This document shows positions 18,736 through 27,370 of a DNA stretch of 64,000 nucleotides, one piece after another (position 1 is the first letter of the stretch; every line of letters begins with the position of its first letter). The DNA is taken from NCBI RefSeq assembly GCF_022750635.1, contig NZ_JAJKBG010000001.1:248001-312000 (forward strand). The letters are read 5' to 3'. Position numbers and translations under genes: made by a program. The notes beneath the pieces were generated by a model, which saw only the letters and a program-made list of their open reading frames with translations, ran no database searches and was not told where the DNA came from. This stretch comes from Brevundimonas pishanensis. Lineage in GTDB: Bacteria > Pseudomonadota > Alphaproteobacteria > Caulobacterales > Caulobacteraceae.

Positions 18736-18767
18736 AAACCTGCCCCTTAAATAACAAGGGGAGGTTT
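18736..18767 (+). terminator. hairpin after the dehydratase, covering the MaoC ribosome-binding site
   Basis: The arms AAACCTGCCCCTT and AAGGGGAGGTTT pair over 12 bp with one bulged G and the loop AAATAAC, then TTTG. It can end dehydratase transcripts; in read-through RNA it would hide the Shine-Dalgarno sequence GGGGAGG of the next gene. Confidence 0.65.
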
Positions 18768-18773
18768 TGAATC

Positions 18774-19247
18774 ATGCCATCTGCACAGGAGCTGCCGTCG
18801 CTCATCGGCACCGAAGTGGGCGTCAGTCGCTGGATCGAGATTGATCAGGCGAGGATCGACGCTTTTGCGAAGCTGACCGAGGACGAGCAATTCATCCACG
18901 TCGATCCGGACATGGCGAAACACACACCCTTTGGCGGCACCATCGCCCATGGTTTTCTGACGCTCAGCCTCGGCTCGGCCATGAGCTATGATGCCGTGAA
19001 GCCCGTCGATGGTGTGGTGATGGGCGTAAACTATGGGTTCGACCGCTTGCGATTGCTCGCCCCGGTGAAGGCCGGTAAGCGCGTGCGCGGACGTTTCGTC
19101 CTTAAGAACGCCGAAAACAAGGGTTCAGACGGCGGTGTGACCCGCTGGCTTCTGACCCACGAGATGACCGTCGAGATCGAAGGCGAACCCAAGCCCGCCC
19201 TTATTGCGGACTGGCTATCGATGCAGATGGTGCGTCAGGAAGGCTGA
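18774..19247 (+). CDS. MaoC family dehydratase
   Basis: A 157-residue single hot-dog domain of the MaoC/(R)-specific enoyl-CoA hydratase group. The hydratase motif appears as FIHVDPDMAKHTPFGGTIAHGFLTLSL, giving the catalytic Asp/His pair. It would hydrate a trans-2-enoyl thioester; the chain-length preference cannot be told. The ribosome-binding site GGGGAGG is strong but lies in the 3' arm of a hairpin (18736-18767). It could supply (R)-3-hydroxyacyl-CoA for polyhydroxyalkanoate; a phasin-like gene is 18 kb away, but that link is only a guess. Confidence 0.92.
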   Translation: MPSAQELPSLIGTEVGVSRWIEIDQARIDAFAKLTEDEQFIHVDPDMAKHTPFGGTIAHGFLTLSLGSAMSYDAVKPVDGVVMGVNYGFDRLRLLAPVKAGKRVRGRFVLKNAENKGSDGGVTRWLLTHEMTVEIEGEPKPALIADWLSMQMVRQEG

Positions 19248-19397
19248 GCGTGCGCGGCCTGAAACCTCTGCAAATCCACGCACAGGCCAAGGCCGCCAAA
19301 GCACCCCCGGCGAACATGCCGCCCGTACCTGCACCGACACTGCGGAGAGCACTCCACATAATGTACTGGTGTAAGTGTTTCATCGCGTTGCACTTAA

Positions 19398-19413
19398 TGT
19401 TCCACGTGAAACC
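19398..19413. promoter_or_regulatory. parS: parS-like ParB-binding site
   Basis: TGTTCCACGTGAAACC matches the widely conserved parS consensus (TGTTTCACGTGAAACA) at 14 of 16 positions, with an intact CACGTG core. One mismatch is at position 5, where C is tolerated in known sites. It lies between genes, as chromosomal parS sites of Caulobacterales often do. ParB bound here would help form the origin-proximal partition complex. I found no second copy in the window. Confidence 0.78.
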
Positions 19414-19522
19414 AAGCCCTTGAAAAAGCCGGTATTTAGGGTTGATACAGCACGGTATGCCACCGCCCAAGCGGGCACCATGAGTGCAAACGATCCCCAC
19501 GCCTTCCTCTTCTGCCCCAACG

Positions 19523-19555
19523 AAAAACGGCGACCCGATCCGGATCGCCGTTTTC
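19523..19555 (-). terminator. intrinsic terminator of the oxidoreductase gene
   Basis: Read on the minus strand, the stem ACGGCGATCC / GGGTCGCCGT (one G-U pair) is followed by TTTTT, about 20 bases after the stop at 19577. The AAAACGGCG flank resembles the terminators at 12055 and 13642. Confidence 0.88.
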
Positions 19556-19576
19556 GTAACAGGGTGTCGGAATAGC

Positions 19577-20497
19577 TTATTCAGCGAGGCAGCGCAGGGC
19601 CACTTCGAGGTTACGCAGACCGTCTTCGCCGGTAACCGCTGGGGTCTCGCCGGTGGCGATGGCGGTAGCGAAGGCTTCCAGTTCCTTCTTCAGCGGCTCG
19701 TTCGGCCAGCTGTTGAGCATGCGCGTCGAGTACGAACCATCCGGCTGTTGGCCGAAGTACTCGGTGACCTGACGCGTGATCAGGTCGGCGACCACGAAGC
19801 GCGACTTGGTCGCGACCTGCAGGGTGCGGGTCTTGTACGGCGTCACCCAGTTGGTGGTGATGTGGGCAATGGTCCCGTTTTCCATGCGGAACTGCAGCAG
19901 GGCCGAGTCTTCGCGCAGAGCGTGGGTGTGACCCAGCAGGGACTGCACATCGGTCATTTCCGAGCCGGTGAGGTGACGGATGATGTCAATGTCATGCACC
20001 GCCAGATCAATCACGACGCCAACGTCGCCCATACGCGGCGGGAACGGGCCCACGCGGGTGATCTGGATCGAGATGATCTCGTCGTCGGCGATGGCGCGTT
20101 TGACCGTCTCGACCGCCGGATTGAAGCGCTCGACGTGACCGACCATGAGGACACGGTTGTTGGCGCGGGCGGCATCGATAATGCGCTGCGACTCTTCAAC
20201 CGTCGGGGCGATCGGCTTTTCGACCAGAACGTGGATGCCACGCTCCAGCAGGGCCACAGCCGTGTCGGCGTGGAAGCGGTTCGGGGTCGCGACAATGGCG
20301 GCTTCGATACCCGAAGCGGCAAAGGCGTCCAGATCGGTGAAGGCGGTCGCCTCATAGGCCGCGGCCACGCCGTTAGCGGTCACCGCATCCGGATCAAATA
20401 CAGCCGACAGGTCGAACTCGCGCATATCGGCAGCGACGCGGGCGTGATTGCGGCCCATGACGCCGACACCGGCGACACCCAGTTTCAGAGCAGTCAT
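19577..20497 (-). CDS. Gfo/Idh/MocA family oxidoreductase (WbpB-like)
   Basis: A 306-residue NAD(P)-dependent dehydrogenase. The Rossmann start LGVAGVGVMGRNHARV and the family motif HVLVEKPIAPTVEES (with the catalytic Lys) are clear, as is DLAVHDIDIIRHL. The neighbour directly upstream is a DegT-type sugar aminotransferase. That pairing matches the WbpB/WbpE steps that convert UDP-GlcNAcA to its 3-amino derivative for lipopolysaccharide, so a nucleotide-sugar role is inferred. The ATG at 20497 is preferred over a TTG two codons earlier. The gene ends at a terminator. Confidence 0.88.
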   Translation of the reverse strand: MTALKLGVAGVGVMGRNHARVAADMREFDLSAVFDPDAVTANGVAAAYEATAFTDLDAFAASGIEAAIVATPNRFHADTAVALLERGIHVLVEKPIAPTVEESQRIIDAARANNRVLMVGHVERFNPAVETVKRAIADDEIISIQITRVGPFPPRMGDVGVVIDLAVHDIDIIRHLTGSEMTDVQSLLGHTHALREDSALLQFRMENGTIAHITTNWVTPYKTRTLQVATKSRFVVADLITRQVTEYFGQQPDGSYSTRMLNSWPNEPLKKELEAFATAIATGETPAVTGEDGLRNLEVALRCLAE

Positions 20498-20503
20498 TTT
20501 CAA

Positions 20504-21661
20504 TCAGCCTTTGAACGAAGCCACAGCGGCGATGATCTTGTCCTGGGTCGCCTCGTCCAGATCCGAGTGCATCGGCAGGCTCATCACCACATCTTTCAGG
20601 CGCTCGGTTTCCGGCAAGCCACCGGCACCGCGCGGGAAGTTCTCGTAAGCCGGCTGCATGTGCAGCGGGATCGGATAATAGACGGCGGTCGGAATGCCCT
20701 GCTCTTTCAGGTGAGCGACGAGGCCGTCACGGTTCGGATGTTCGATGGTGTACTGGGCCCAAGTCGACATATGGCCAGCCGGCACATCGGGCACTCGGGC
20801 GACGTGGGCGCGCAGGCCCTCGTTGTAGCGGGCAGCGATACGGTTACGCCATTCGATCTCGTCACCGAACACCTTCAGCTTCTCGATCAGGACCGCAGCC
20901 TGGATGGTATCCAGACGGCTGTTACGACCGATGCGCATGTTCAGGTATTTCGGATCGTGCTCGAAGGTGCGGTCCTTCAGGTCCACAGCCACGGCCTTGC
21001 CGTGCACGCGAACCGAGTCCAGCAACTGGGCCAGTTCGTCGTCATTGGTCAGCACAGCACCACCGTCGCCATAGCAGCCCAGCGGCTTGGCCGGGAAGAA
21101 GCTGGTGGTTGTGACATCGACCCACTCCAGCGGATGCTTGCCATCCACGGTGCAACCAAAGCCCTGTGCCGAGTCCGAGATCAGCTTCAGGCCGTGCTGG
21201 TCGACGATCTTCTTGATGGCCGGATAATCCGCCGGTTGGCCGAACAGGTCGACAGCAATGACGACGCGCGGGGTCAGACGACCCTCGGCTTTGATGGCGT
21301 CAATGGCGGCGGCCAGCTTGGCCGGATCCATGTTGTAGGTCACCGGATCAACGTCCACGAACACCGGCTCGGCACCGAACCACGGAACGACCTCGGCGGT
21401 GGCGGCAAAGGTGAAGCTGGGCACGAACACCGCATCACCCGCGCCGATTTCCCATGCCATCAGGGGCAGGGCCAGTGCGTCGGTACCATTGGCGCAGCCC
21501 AGAGCGTGCTTGGCCTGCCCAAAGGCGGAGAGATCAGCTTCGAACTGGCGGACCTGCGGGCCCATGACCCAAGCACCGCCCACGACGGCCTCGGCCACCG
21601 CGGCTTCGATCTTGCCATCCAGACGCAGGCGTTGGGCTTGAAGGTCAATAAACGGGATCAT
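20504..21661 (-). CDS. DegT/DnrJ/EryC1/StrS family aminotransferase (WbpE-like)
   Basis: A 385-residue PLP-dependent sugar aminotransferase. Family marks are MIPFIDLQAQ at the N-terminus, GCANGTDALALPLMAW, SDSAQGFGC and the PLP lysine region SFFPAKPLGCYGDGG. I placed the start at the ATG at 21661, preceded by GGAGAG; the frame is open 20 codons upstream. It lies 6 bases before the Gfo/Idh oxidoreductase and is probably its partner in making an amino sugar for surface polysaccharide. Other genes of such a pathway (WbpA, WbpD) are not in the window. Confidence 0.92.
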   Translation of the reverse strand: MIPFIDLQAQRLRLDGKIEAAVAEAVVGGAWVMGPQVRQFEADLSAFGQAKHALGCANGTDALALPLMAWEIGAGDAVFVPSFTFAATAEVVPWFGAEPVFVDVDPVTYNMDPAKLAAAIDAIKAEGRLTPRVVIAVDLFGQPADYPAIKKIVDQHGLKLISDSAQGFGCTVDGKHPLEWVDVTTTSFFPAKPLGCYGDGGAVLTNDDELAQLLDSVRVHGKAVAVDLKDRTFEHDPKYLNMRIGRNSRLDTIQAAVLIEKLKVFGDEIEWRNRIAARYNEGLRAHVARVPDVPAGHMSTWAQYTIEHPNRDGLVAHLKEQGIPTAVYYPIPLHMQPAYENFPRGAGGLPETERLKDVVMSLPMHSDLDEATQDKIIAAVASFKG

Positions 21662-21872
21662 AGTTTCGCTCTCCACAGGGTCGGGGGCGGCGCCCATCAG
21701 GCGCGTCACAGAATTGCGCACGGTCTAGCAAACCCTGCCCTGCTCGGCAAAACGCCACAGGGTCACTTCACGTTGCCGGATGCAACGAAGCTGTAACATT
21801 CCAGGCGTGGAAATACGCGCCCAGTCGCGCTATCGAGGCCCCTCCCCCTGACCGCAACAAGGTGCTTCCGAC

Positions 21873-22382
21873 ATGGGCCGTCCCGCCGCATTCCTCGACC
21901 GTGATGGTGTCCTGATCCATGACTGCGGCTATCCGCACCGTCCCGATCAACTGGACATGATGCCGGGCGCTTCCGAAGCGGTGAAACGCCTGAACGACGC
22001 GGGCTATGTCGCTGTAATCGTTACCAATCAATCCGGCATCGCGCGCGGCTACTTCTCTGAAGACACAATGCATGCCTTCCACAAGCTACTGCTGGCTGAA
22101 CTGGCAAAGGGCGGGGCCTCTATCGACGCCATCTACTTCTGCCCGTTCCACAGCGTAGCAGTCGAGCATCGCTACGAGCATCCAAACCATCCGGACCGTA
22201 AGCCGAACCCGGGTATGCTGCTGCGCGCTGCAGCCGATCTGGACCTGAACCTCGACGAAAGTTCCATCATGATCGGGGACAATCTGTCGGACATGCAGGC
22301 CGCCAAAAACGCCGGAGTACGGGGCTTTCACTTCCTTGGCGGCAACCTCAACGAGTTCGTTTCGACAATAGTCGGCGACTGA
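21873..22382 (+). CDS. HAD-IIIA phosphatase, GmhB-like
   Basis: A 169-residue phosphatase resembling D-glycero-D-manno-heptose 1,7-bisphosphate 7-phosphatase. HAD motif I is FLDRDGVLI (nucleophile Asp 9), motif II is VIVTNQSGIARGYF, motif III has RKPNPGML and motif IV is MIGDNLSDMQAA. GmhB enzymes have a zinc loop with four Cys/His ligands; here only CPFH is clear, and the following segment HRYEHPNHPDRKP has histidines but lacks the usual second cysteine pair. It may therefore bind zinc differently or act on another sugar phosphate. It is divergent from the WbpB/WbpE-like pair, which fits a role in surface sugars. Confidence 0.85.
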   Translation: MGRPAAFLDRDGVLIHDCGYPHRPDQLDMMPGASEAVKRLNDAGYVAVIVTNQSGIARGYFSEDTMHAFHKLLLAELAKGGASIDAIYFCPFHSVAVEHRYEHPNHPDRKPNPGMLLRAAADLDLNLDESSIMIGDNLSDMQAAKNAGVRGFHFLGGNLNEFVSTIVGD

Positions 22383-22446
22383 TCGACAATTCCTAATAGG
22401 GTGAATAACCTAAGGCTTAAGTTCATTGCCTTGGGGTCATCCTTTT

Positions 22447-23322
22447 ATGACAAGCACCGCGTTTTCAGAGTTTTATTGGGCCAGCCGCGATGGCCTGAAA
22501 CTCTACGGTCGCGACTATGACCCCGGGATTGCTACCGGCAAACTGCCGATCATCGCCATCCATGGTCTGACCCGTAACAGCGCCGATTTCGACGGCATCG
22601 CCAACATCCTGCGCGATGCGGGTCACCGCGTACTGGCGATCGATGTTCGTGGTCGGGGCAAGTCGCAATATGCGATCGATCCCATGACCTATGTACCCGC
22701 TACCTATGCGGCGGATGTCGTAGATCTTCTTGAACAGAAATCTATCGAGCGCGCGATTTTCCTTGGCACGTCGATGGGGGGCCTGATCACCATGGCCCTT
22801 GCCGCCCTTAAGCCCCAGGCCATTGCCGCCGCCGTTCTTAACGACGTAGGCCCCGAGGTTGCACCCGAAGGGCTTGCCCGTATCGCCGCCTATACCGGCA
22901 AGTCGGTAAGCATCAATAACTGGGATGATGCTGCCGAATACGCACGCAACATCAATGAGGTCGCCTTCCCCCACTACGACCAGAGCGATTGGGAGGCGTT
23001 TGCTCGCCGTATCTTCCGCGAGGACGAGCACGGGGTCCCTGCTCTTGCCTACGATCCGGACATCTCGGCTCCGATCCGCGCGGCCGGTTCAGGCGCTCTG
23101 GTCCCCGACCTTTGGCCGCTTTACCGCGTCCTGACGGAGCGCCCCACCCTGATCGTACGCGGCGGAACGTCGGACCTTCTCAGCACCACCATTGCCGGAC
23201 GTATGATTACCGAAGGCAAGAACACCAAGCTGATCGAGGTGCCGGACATTGGCCATGCCCCGATGCTGGACGAGCCCGAAGCTGCCGAGGCGATTTTGGA
23301 TTTCGTCGGCAAGATCAAATGA
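22447..23322 (+). CDS. alpha/beta hydrolase
   Basis: A 291-residue alpha/beta-hydrolase fold protein. The nucleophile elbow is GTSMGG (Ser in LGTSMGGLITM), an oxyanion-hole region IAIHGLTRNSADFDG precedes it, and the final histidine is in DIGHAPMLDEPE. The substrate is not evident. The ATG at 22447 was used; the frame extends to a TTG seven codons upstream. It stands alone and ends at the terminator at 23328-23357. Confidence 0.88.
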   Translation: MTSTAFSEFYWASRDGLKLYGRDYDPGIATGKLPIIAIHGLTRNSADFDGIANILRDAGHRVLAIDVRGRGKSQYAIDPMTYVPATYAADVVDLLEQKSIERAIFLGTSMGGLITMALAALKPQAIAAAVLNDVGPEVAPEGLARIAAYTGKSVSINNWDDAAEYARNINEVAFPHYDQSDWEAFARRIFREDEHGVPALAYDPDISAPIRAAGSGALVPDLWPLYRVLTERPTLIVRGGTSDLLSTTIAGRMITEGKNTKLIEVPDIGHAPMLDEPEAAEAILDFVGKIK

Positions 23323-23327
23323 CCAAC

Positions 23328-23357
23328 GAAAAAGGGGCGCTGTCACAGCGCCCCTTT
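23328..23357. terminator. bidirectional intrinsic terminator
   Basis: The stem AAAGGGGCGCTG / CAGCGCCCCTTT with loop TCA lies between the convergent hydrolase and PhnA-domain genes. Flanking A- and T-rich runs allow use on both strands. Confidence 0.88.
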
Positions 23358-23370
23358 CTTCATTTCGGTT

Positions 23371-23595
23371 TTAGGCCTTTTTGACGAACTCGGTGCGCAG
23401 GACCAGTCCGCGAACCTTTTCGACATTGGCTTCGATCTCTTCAGGATCGCCCGTCAGGCGTATCTTCATGACCTTGGTGCCGCGCTTCAGCGTGACGCCG
23501 CCGGAGCCTTTGACCTTCAGGTCTTTGATCAGGGTGACGCTGTCGCCGTCTTTGAGCTCTGCGCCGTTGCTATCGCGTGTGATTTCGTCGGTCAT
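23371..23595 (-). CDS. PhnA-domain protein (YjdM C-terminal type)
   Basis: A 74-residue protein equal to the C-terminal domain of PhnA/YjdM (DGDSVTLIKDLKVKGSGGVTLKRGTKV). The N-terminal zinc ribbon of full-length YjdM is missing, as in many alphaproteobacterial homologues. The old annotation for alkylphosphonate use is doubtful, and the true function is unknown. It is transcribed alone, converging on the hydrolase gene. Confidence 0.88.
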   Translation of the reverse strand: MTDEITRDSNGAELKDGDSVTLIKDLKVKGSGGVTLKRGTKVMKIRLTGDPEEIEANVEKVRGLVLRTEFVKKA

Positions 23596-23661
23596 TTTCG
23601 CCCTCTAGCGCCTGCACCCGCCTCAGGTCGAGTAAAAACCTTAGAAGCAGAGTGGTTTTTT

Positions 23662-25725
23662 CTAAACCGCCGACAAACTGACCGGCGGAAGATTGGCGTC
23701 CAGTTCATCGAGCCATACCCGCGCCGAGGAATCCGATGGTGCGCGCCAGTCTCCACGCGGTGAAAGAGACCCACCGGTGACGACCTTGGGTCCGTTCGGT
23801 ACGGCCGAGCGCTTGAACTGGCTGGTCTGGAAGAAGCGGATCAGGAATTTGCGCAGCCAGAAGCGGATGACCTCAAGGTCATAGGCGATCTTCTCTTCTT
23901 CGGGCGTTCCCACCGGCCATTCACCGCGCGATGCCTCGCTCCACGCCTGGTGGGCCAGATAAGCAACCTTGGAAGGCGCCGCGCCAAAGCGCGTGATGTG
24001 GAACAGGAAGAAGTCGTTGAGAGCGTATGGTCCCACCGTCCCTTCCGTGGACTGGAGTTTTCCGTCCGCACCGGCCGGCACCAGCTCGGGCGAAATCTCG
24101 GTCGCCAAGATGGAGTACAGCGTCGGGCTTGCCTCTGCGCCAACCAGTTGTTTGTCCGCGACCCAGCGGATGAGGTGACGGATGAGGGTCTTCGCCACAC
24201 CGCCGTTGACGTTGTAGTGGCTCATATGATCGCCGACGCCATAGGTGCACCACCCCAGCGCCAGTTCCGACAGATCGCCCGTCCCCAACACAAAACCGTT
24301 GTTGTGGTTAGCCAGACGGAAAAGATAGTCGGTGCGCAGTCCGGCCTGAACGTTTTCAAACGTTACGTCATAGACCGCCTCGCCCTTTGCGAACGGATGG
24401 CCGATGCCCTCCAGCATGGCGCGGGCCGCCGGACGAATATCGATCTCGTTGCCCGTTACGCCCAGCGCATTCATCAGAGCCCAAGCATTCGACTTGGTGC
24501 CGTCCGAGGTCGCGAAGCCTGGCATGGTGTAAGCTAGAATGCCCGTGCGCGGCAGGTTCAGACGGTCAAAGGCGCGGCAGGCGACCAACAGGGCCTGCGT
24601 CGAATCCAGCCCGCCAGACACCCCGATCACCAGCGTCTGCGAACGCGTTGCCGTCATACGGCGCATCAGGCCCTGGACCTGAATATTGAAGGCCTCGAAA
24701 CAGTCGCGGTCCAACCGCGCCGCATCATCCGGCACAAAGGGGAAGCGGTCCATGGGGCGGATCAGACCTCCGGAGGGACCATCTGCCGCCACAAAAGGCA
24801 CAACCGTCGAGGTCTCGCCTTCCTGTCGGGCACAATCGGCGAAGGTGCCATTACGCATCCGGTCCATGCCCAGACGATCCACATCGACATCGGCGATGGT
24901 CAGATGGCTTTCCATGGCGAAACGCTCGCCCTCGGCCAGTTTGGTGCCCAGTTCGTAGATGGTCGCCTGACCGTCCCAAGCCAGATCGGTCGTGCTTTCG
25001 CCCCAGCCAGATGCGGCAAACAAATAGGCTGACAGGGTGCGGGCCGACTGGCTGGCGCACATCAAAGCGCGGTCATCGGACTTCCCGATGACGATGTTGG
25101 AGGCCGACAGGTTGCAAAGGATGCGCGCGCCCGCCAGTGCCGCACGCGTCGACGGCGGCTGAGGAGCCCAGAAGTCCTCGCAGATCTCGACGGCGAAGCT
25201 GAAGCCGGGACGGTTCACCGCCTCGAACACCAGACCCGGCGCGAAATCGACCGCGTCGCCATTCAGCATAATGACGTCTTCGGTCCGCGAGGCCGCCGGT
25301 GCGAACCAGCGCTTTTCATAATATTCGCGATAGTTCGGCAGGAAGCTTTTGGGCACCACCGCCAGAACCTCGCCGCCCGACAGCACGACCGCGCAGTTGA
25401 ACAGGGCATCGCCCTGGCGGACCGGCGCGCCTACCACGACCGTCAGTTCGTATTCGCCAACGACCTCGGCCAGACGGCCGATCTGGCGCTCGACCTCGTT
25501 CAGCAGCGGTCCCTGATGGTGCAGATCATCAATCGCATAGGCACTCAGCGACAGTTCCGGAAACACCAAAAGATCAACTTCGGACTCAACCGCCTGCTCG
25601 ATCAGCCGGATGTGCTCGTCGGCATTAGCGACCGGATCGGCGATGTGAACCACCGGCGTCGCCGCGGCTGTGCGAACGAAGCCATGGGTGCGGGCGTGAT
25701 AAAAGTCGTGGGTGCTGCGAGCCAT
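23662..25725 (-). CDS. nadE: NAD+ synthase, glutamine-dependent
   Basis: A 687-residue two-domain enzyme that makes NAD+ from deamido-NAD+, with glutamine as nitrogen donor. The N-terminal glutaminase is a nitrilase-type domain (about 1-300) with its triad in FPELSLSAY (Glu), VVPKSFLPNYREYYE (Lys) and VEICEDFW (Cys). The C-terminal synthetase has the pyrophosphate motif GVSGGLDSTQAL and continues through LGTGDLSELALGW. The length fits the long form known from Mycobacterium rather than the ~550-residue form. I used the ATG at 25725; the open frame runs 101 codons further but overlaps ftsY on the other strand. Confidence 0.96.
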   Translation of the reverse strand: MARSTHDFYHARTHGFVRTAAATPVVHIADPVANADEHIRLIEQAVESEVDLLVFPELSLSAYAIDDLHHQGPLLNEVERQIGRLAEVVGEYELTVVVGAPVRQGDALFNCAVVLSGGEVLAVVPKSFLPNYREYYEKRWFAPAASRTEDVIMLNGDAVDFAPGLVFEAVNRPGFSFAVEICEDFWAPQPPSTRAALAGARILCNLSASNIVIGKSDDRALMCASQSARTLSAYLFAASGWGESTTDLAWDGQATIYELGTKLAEGERFAMESHLTIADVDVDRLGMDRMRNGTFADCARQEGETSTVVPFVAADGPSGGLIRPMDRFPFVPDDAARLDRDCFEAFNIQVQGLMRRMTATRSQTLVIGVSGGLDSTQALLVACRAFDRLNLPRTGILAYTMPGFATSDGTKSNAWALMNALGVTGNEIDIRPAARAMLEGIGHPFAKGEAVYDVTFENVQAGLRTDYLFRLANHNNGFVLGTGDLSELALGWCTYGVGDHMSHYNVNGGVAKTLIRHLIRWVADKQLVGAEASPTLYSILATEISPELVPAGADGKLQSTEGTVGPYALNDFFLFHITRFGAAPSKVAYLAHQAWSEASRGEWPVGTPEEEKIAYDLEVIRFWLRKFLIRFFQTSQFKRSAVPNGPKVVTGGSLSPRGDWRAPSDSSARVWLDELDANLPPVSLSAV

Positions 25726-25810
25726 CAAGCTTCCTAATGCGCGAAACAGACAACCTATCCATATAGGTTCGGACGTGACCTGAGAACCGCACTCCGCTAG
25801 AGCAGTAGTT

Positions 25811-26746
25811 ATGAGCGATACGCCGAAAAAAGGCTGGTTCCAGCGCCTGAGTGAAGGCCTGTCCCGGTCCTCCAAACAGATGACCGAGCAGGTTGTCTCG
25901 ACCTTTGTGAAAGAACCCCTCTCCGAAGAGGCTCTCGAGCGACTGGAAGAGCACCTGATCGAAAGCGATCTTGGCCCTGCGGCCTCCGCCCGCATCGTAG
26001 AGCGCTTCCGCGCCCTGCGTTTCGGCAAGGAGTCCGATGAGCGCGAAGTTAAAGAAGCTCTGGCCGAGGCCGTGGCGCAGGAGCTGCTGCCGCGTCAGGC
26101 CAAGTTTGACCCGCTAGGCGGTACGAAGCCCTATGTGGTGCTGTTCGTCGGTGTGAATGGTTCGGGCAAGACGACAACCCTGGGCAAGATCGCGTCCGAT
26201 CTAACGGCCAAGGGTGCCAAGGTCATGATCGTGGCGGGCGATACCTTCCGCGCCGCTGCCCGCGAGCAACTTAAAGTCTGGGCCGATCGCGCAGGGGCCC
26301 ATTTCGAGAGCCGCCGCGATGGTGCTGACGCCGCAGGCCTCGCCTTTGATGCCTATACCAAGGCCAAGGCCGAGGGATTTGATGTCGTACTGATCGATAC
26401 GGCAGGTCGCCTCCAGAACAAATCGACCCTGATGGACGAGCTTTTGAAGATCGTCCGTGTCCTGAAAAAGGTCGATGCGGATGCCCCGCACGAGACCCTG
26501 CTGGTGCTTGACGCCACGGTCGGTCGCAATGCGCTGGAGCAGGAAAAAATCTTTGGCCGCACGGCCTATGTGTCGGGCGTGGTTATGACCAAGCTGGACG
26601 GCACGGCTCGCGGCGGTGTGCTGATTCCGGTCGCTCAGGCGTCGGATGCGCCGATTAAACTGATCGGCGTGGGTGAAGGTGTCGAAGACCTTCAGGACTT
26701 TGACGCCCGTGCCTTCTCGCGTTCCCTCGTCGGTCTGGAGGACTGA
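25811..26746 (+). CDS. ftsY: signal recognition particle receptor FtsY
   Basis: A 311-residue SRP GTPase that docks ribosome-SRP complexes at the inner membrane. The short N-terminus (KKGWFQRLSEGLSRSSKQM) is amphipathic and replaces the long acidic A domain of E. coli FtsY. NG-domain motifs are GVNGSGKTTTLGK (about residue 113), DTFRAAAREQL, DTAGRLQNK and TKLDGTARGG. The downstream membrane gene yciB begins 3 bases after the stop and is probably co-transcribed. Confidence 0.97.
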   Translation: MSDTPKKGWFQRLSEGLSRSSKQMTEQVVSTFVKEPLSEEALERLEEHLIESDLGPAASARIVERFRALRFGKESDEREVKEALAEAVAQELLPRQAKFDPLGGTKPYVVLFVGVNGSGKTTTLGKIASDLTAKGAKVMIVAGDTFRAAAREQLKVWADRAGAHFESRRDGADAAGLAFDAYTKAKAEGFDVVLIDTAGRLQNKSTLMDELLKIVRVLKKVDADAPHETLLVLDATVGRNALEQEKIFGRTAYVSGVVMTKLDGTARGGVLIPVAQASDAPIKLIGVGEGVEDLQDFDARAFSRSLVGLED

Positions 26747-26749
26747 TCC

Positions 26750-27361
26750 ATGGCTGAAGACAAAAAAGCCTCCAACCTGCGTCAGGCCGTCGATTTCGGT
26801 GCGCTCGTTGCGTTCATGGGCTCCTATGCCTTCCTGCGCTTCGCGCGGGGGATGGAGAGCTCCGAAGCTCTCATTCAAGCCACTTGGGTCTTGGTCGGTG
26901 CCTCGATCCTTGCGCTTCTGGCGGGCTGGTTGCTGGAAAAACGCCTCGCGCCCCTGCCGCTGTTCAGCGGCCTGTTTGCACTGGTGTTCGGCACGCTCAC
27001 CATCTTCTTCCATGATCCGAACCTGTTGAAGATCAAGATCACGGTCCAAAACCTAGCCCTCTCCGTGATCCTTCTAGGGTCGCTGGTGTTCAACAAGGCC
27101 GCGTTCAAATACCTGCTGGGTAGCGCGTTCAATCTGACGGACGCGGGCTGGAAGGGTCTTACGCTGCGCTACGGCCTGTTCTTCCTGACGGTGGCTATCG
27201 TCAACGAAGTGATCTGGCGCACGCAGACCGATGACTTCTGGGTGGCCTTCCGCGGCGGCCTCTGGATCGCCTCGGCGGCGTTCGGGATCTGGCAGGTGTT
27301 CTTCATCATGAAACACCTGATCAGAGACGACGAGACCGACCCCAAGTCTGAAGAAGCCTAG
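26750..27361 (+). CDS. inner membrane septation-type protein YciB/IspZ
   Basis: A 203-residue protein with five or six hydrophobic segments that matches the YciB/IspZ (intracellular septation protein A) family: FGTLTIFFHDPNLLKIKITVQNL, NLTDAGWKGLTLRYGLFF and NEVIWRTQTDDFWVAF are diagnostic. The family influences cell-envelope synthesis and septation, with no defined enzyme activity. ftsY-ispZ adjacency is conserved in alphaproteobacteria. The gene ends just before a strong terminator. Confidence 0.92.
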   Translation: MAEDKKASNLRQAVDFGALVAFMGSYAFLRFARGMESSEALIQATWVLVGASILALLAGWLLEKRLAPLPLFSGLFALVFGTLTIFFHDPNLLKIKITVQNLALSVILLGSLVFNKAAFKYLLGSAFNLTDAGWKGLTLRYGLFFLTVAIVNEVIWRTQTDDFWVAFRGGLWIASAAFGIWQVFFIMKHLIRDDETDPKSEEA

Positions 27362-27370
27362 GATATTCAA

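Larger units (their letters stand above)
19248..19576. other. gene-free stretch containing parS and a terminator
   Basis: These 329 bases hold no convincing gene. They contain the parS-like site at 19398-19413 and the minus-strand terminator at 19523-19555. A short minus-strand frame (19201-19359) could encode a 52-residue hydrophobic peptide, but it overlaps the maoC 3' end and has no clear ribosome-binding site. Confidence 0.7.

Noticed and set aside
19201..19359. Possible 52-residue hydrophobic peptide on the minus strand
   Set aside because: It overlaps the end of maoC and has no clear ribosome-binding site or relatives that I know.
25726..26028. N-terminal extension of nadE
   Set aside because: It lies opposite ftsY, and the nitrilase domain begins right after the ATG at 25725.
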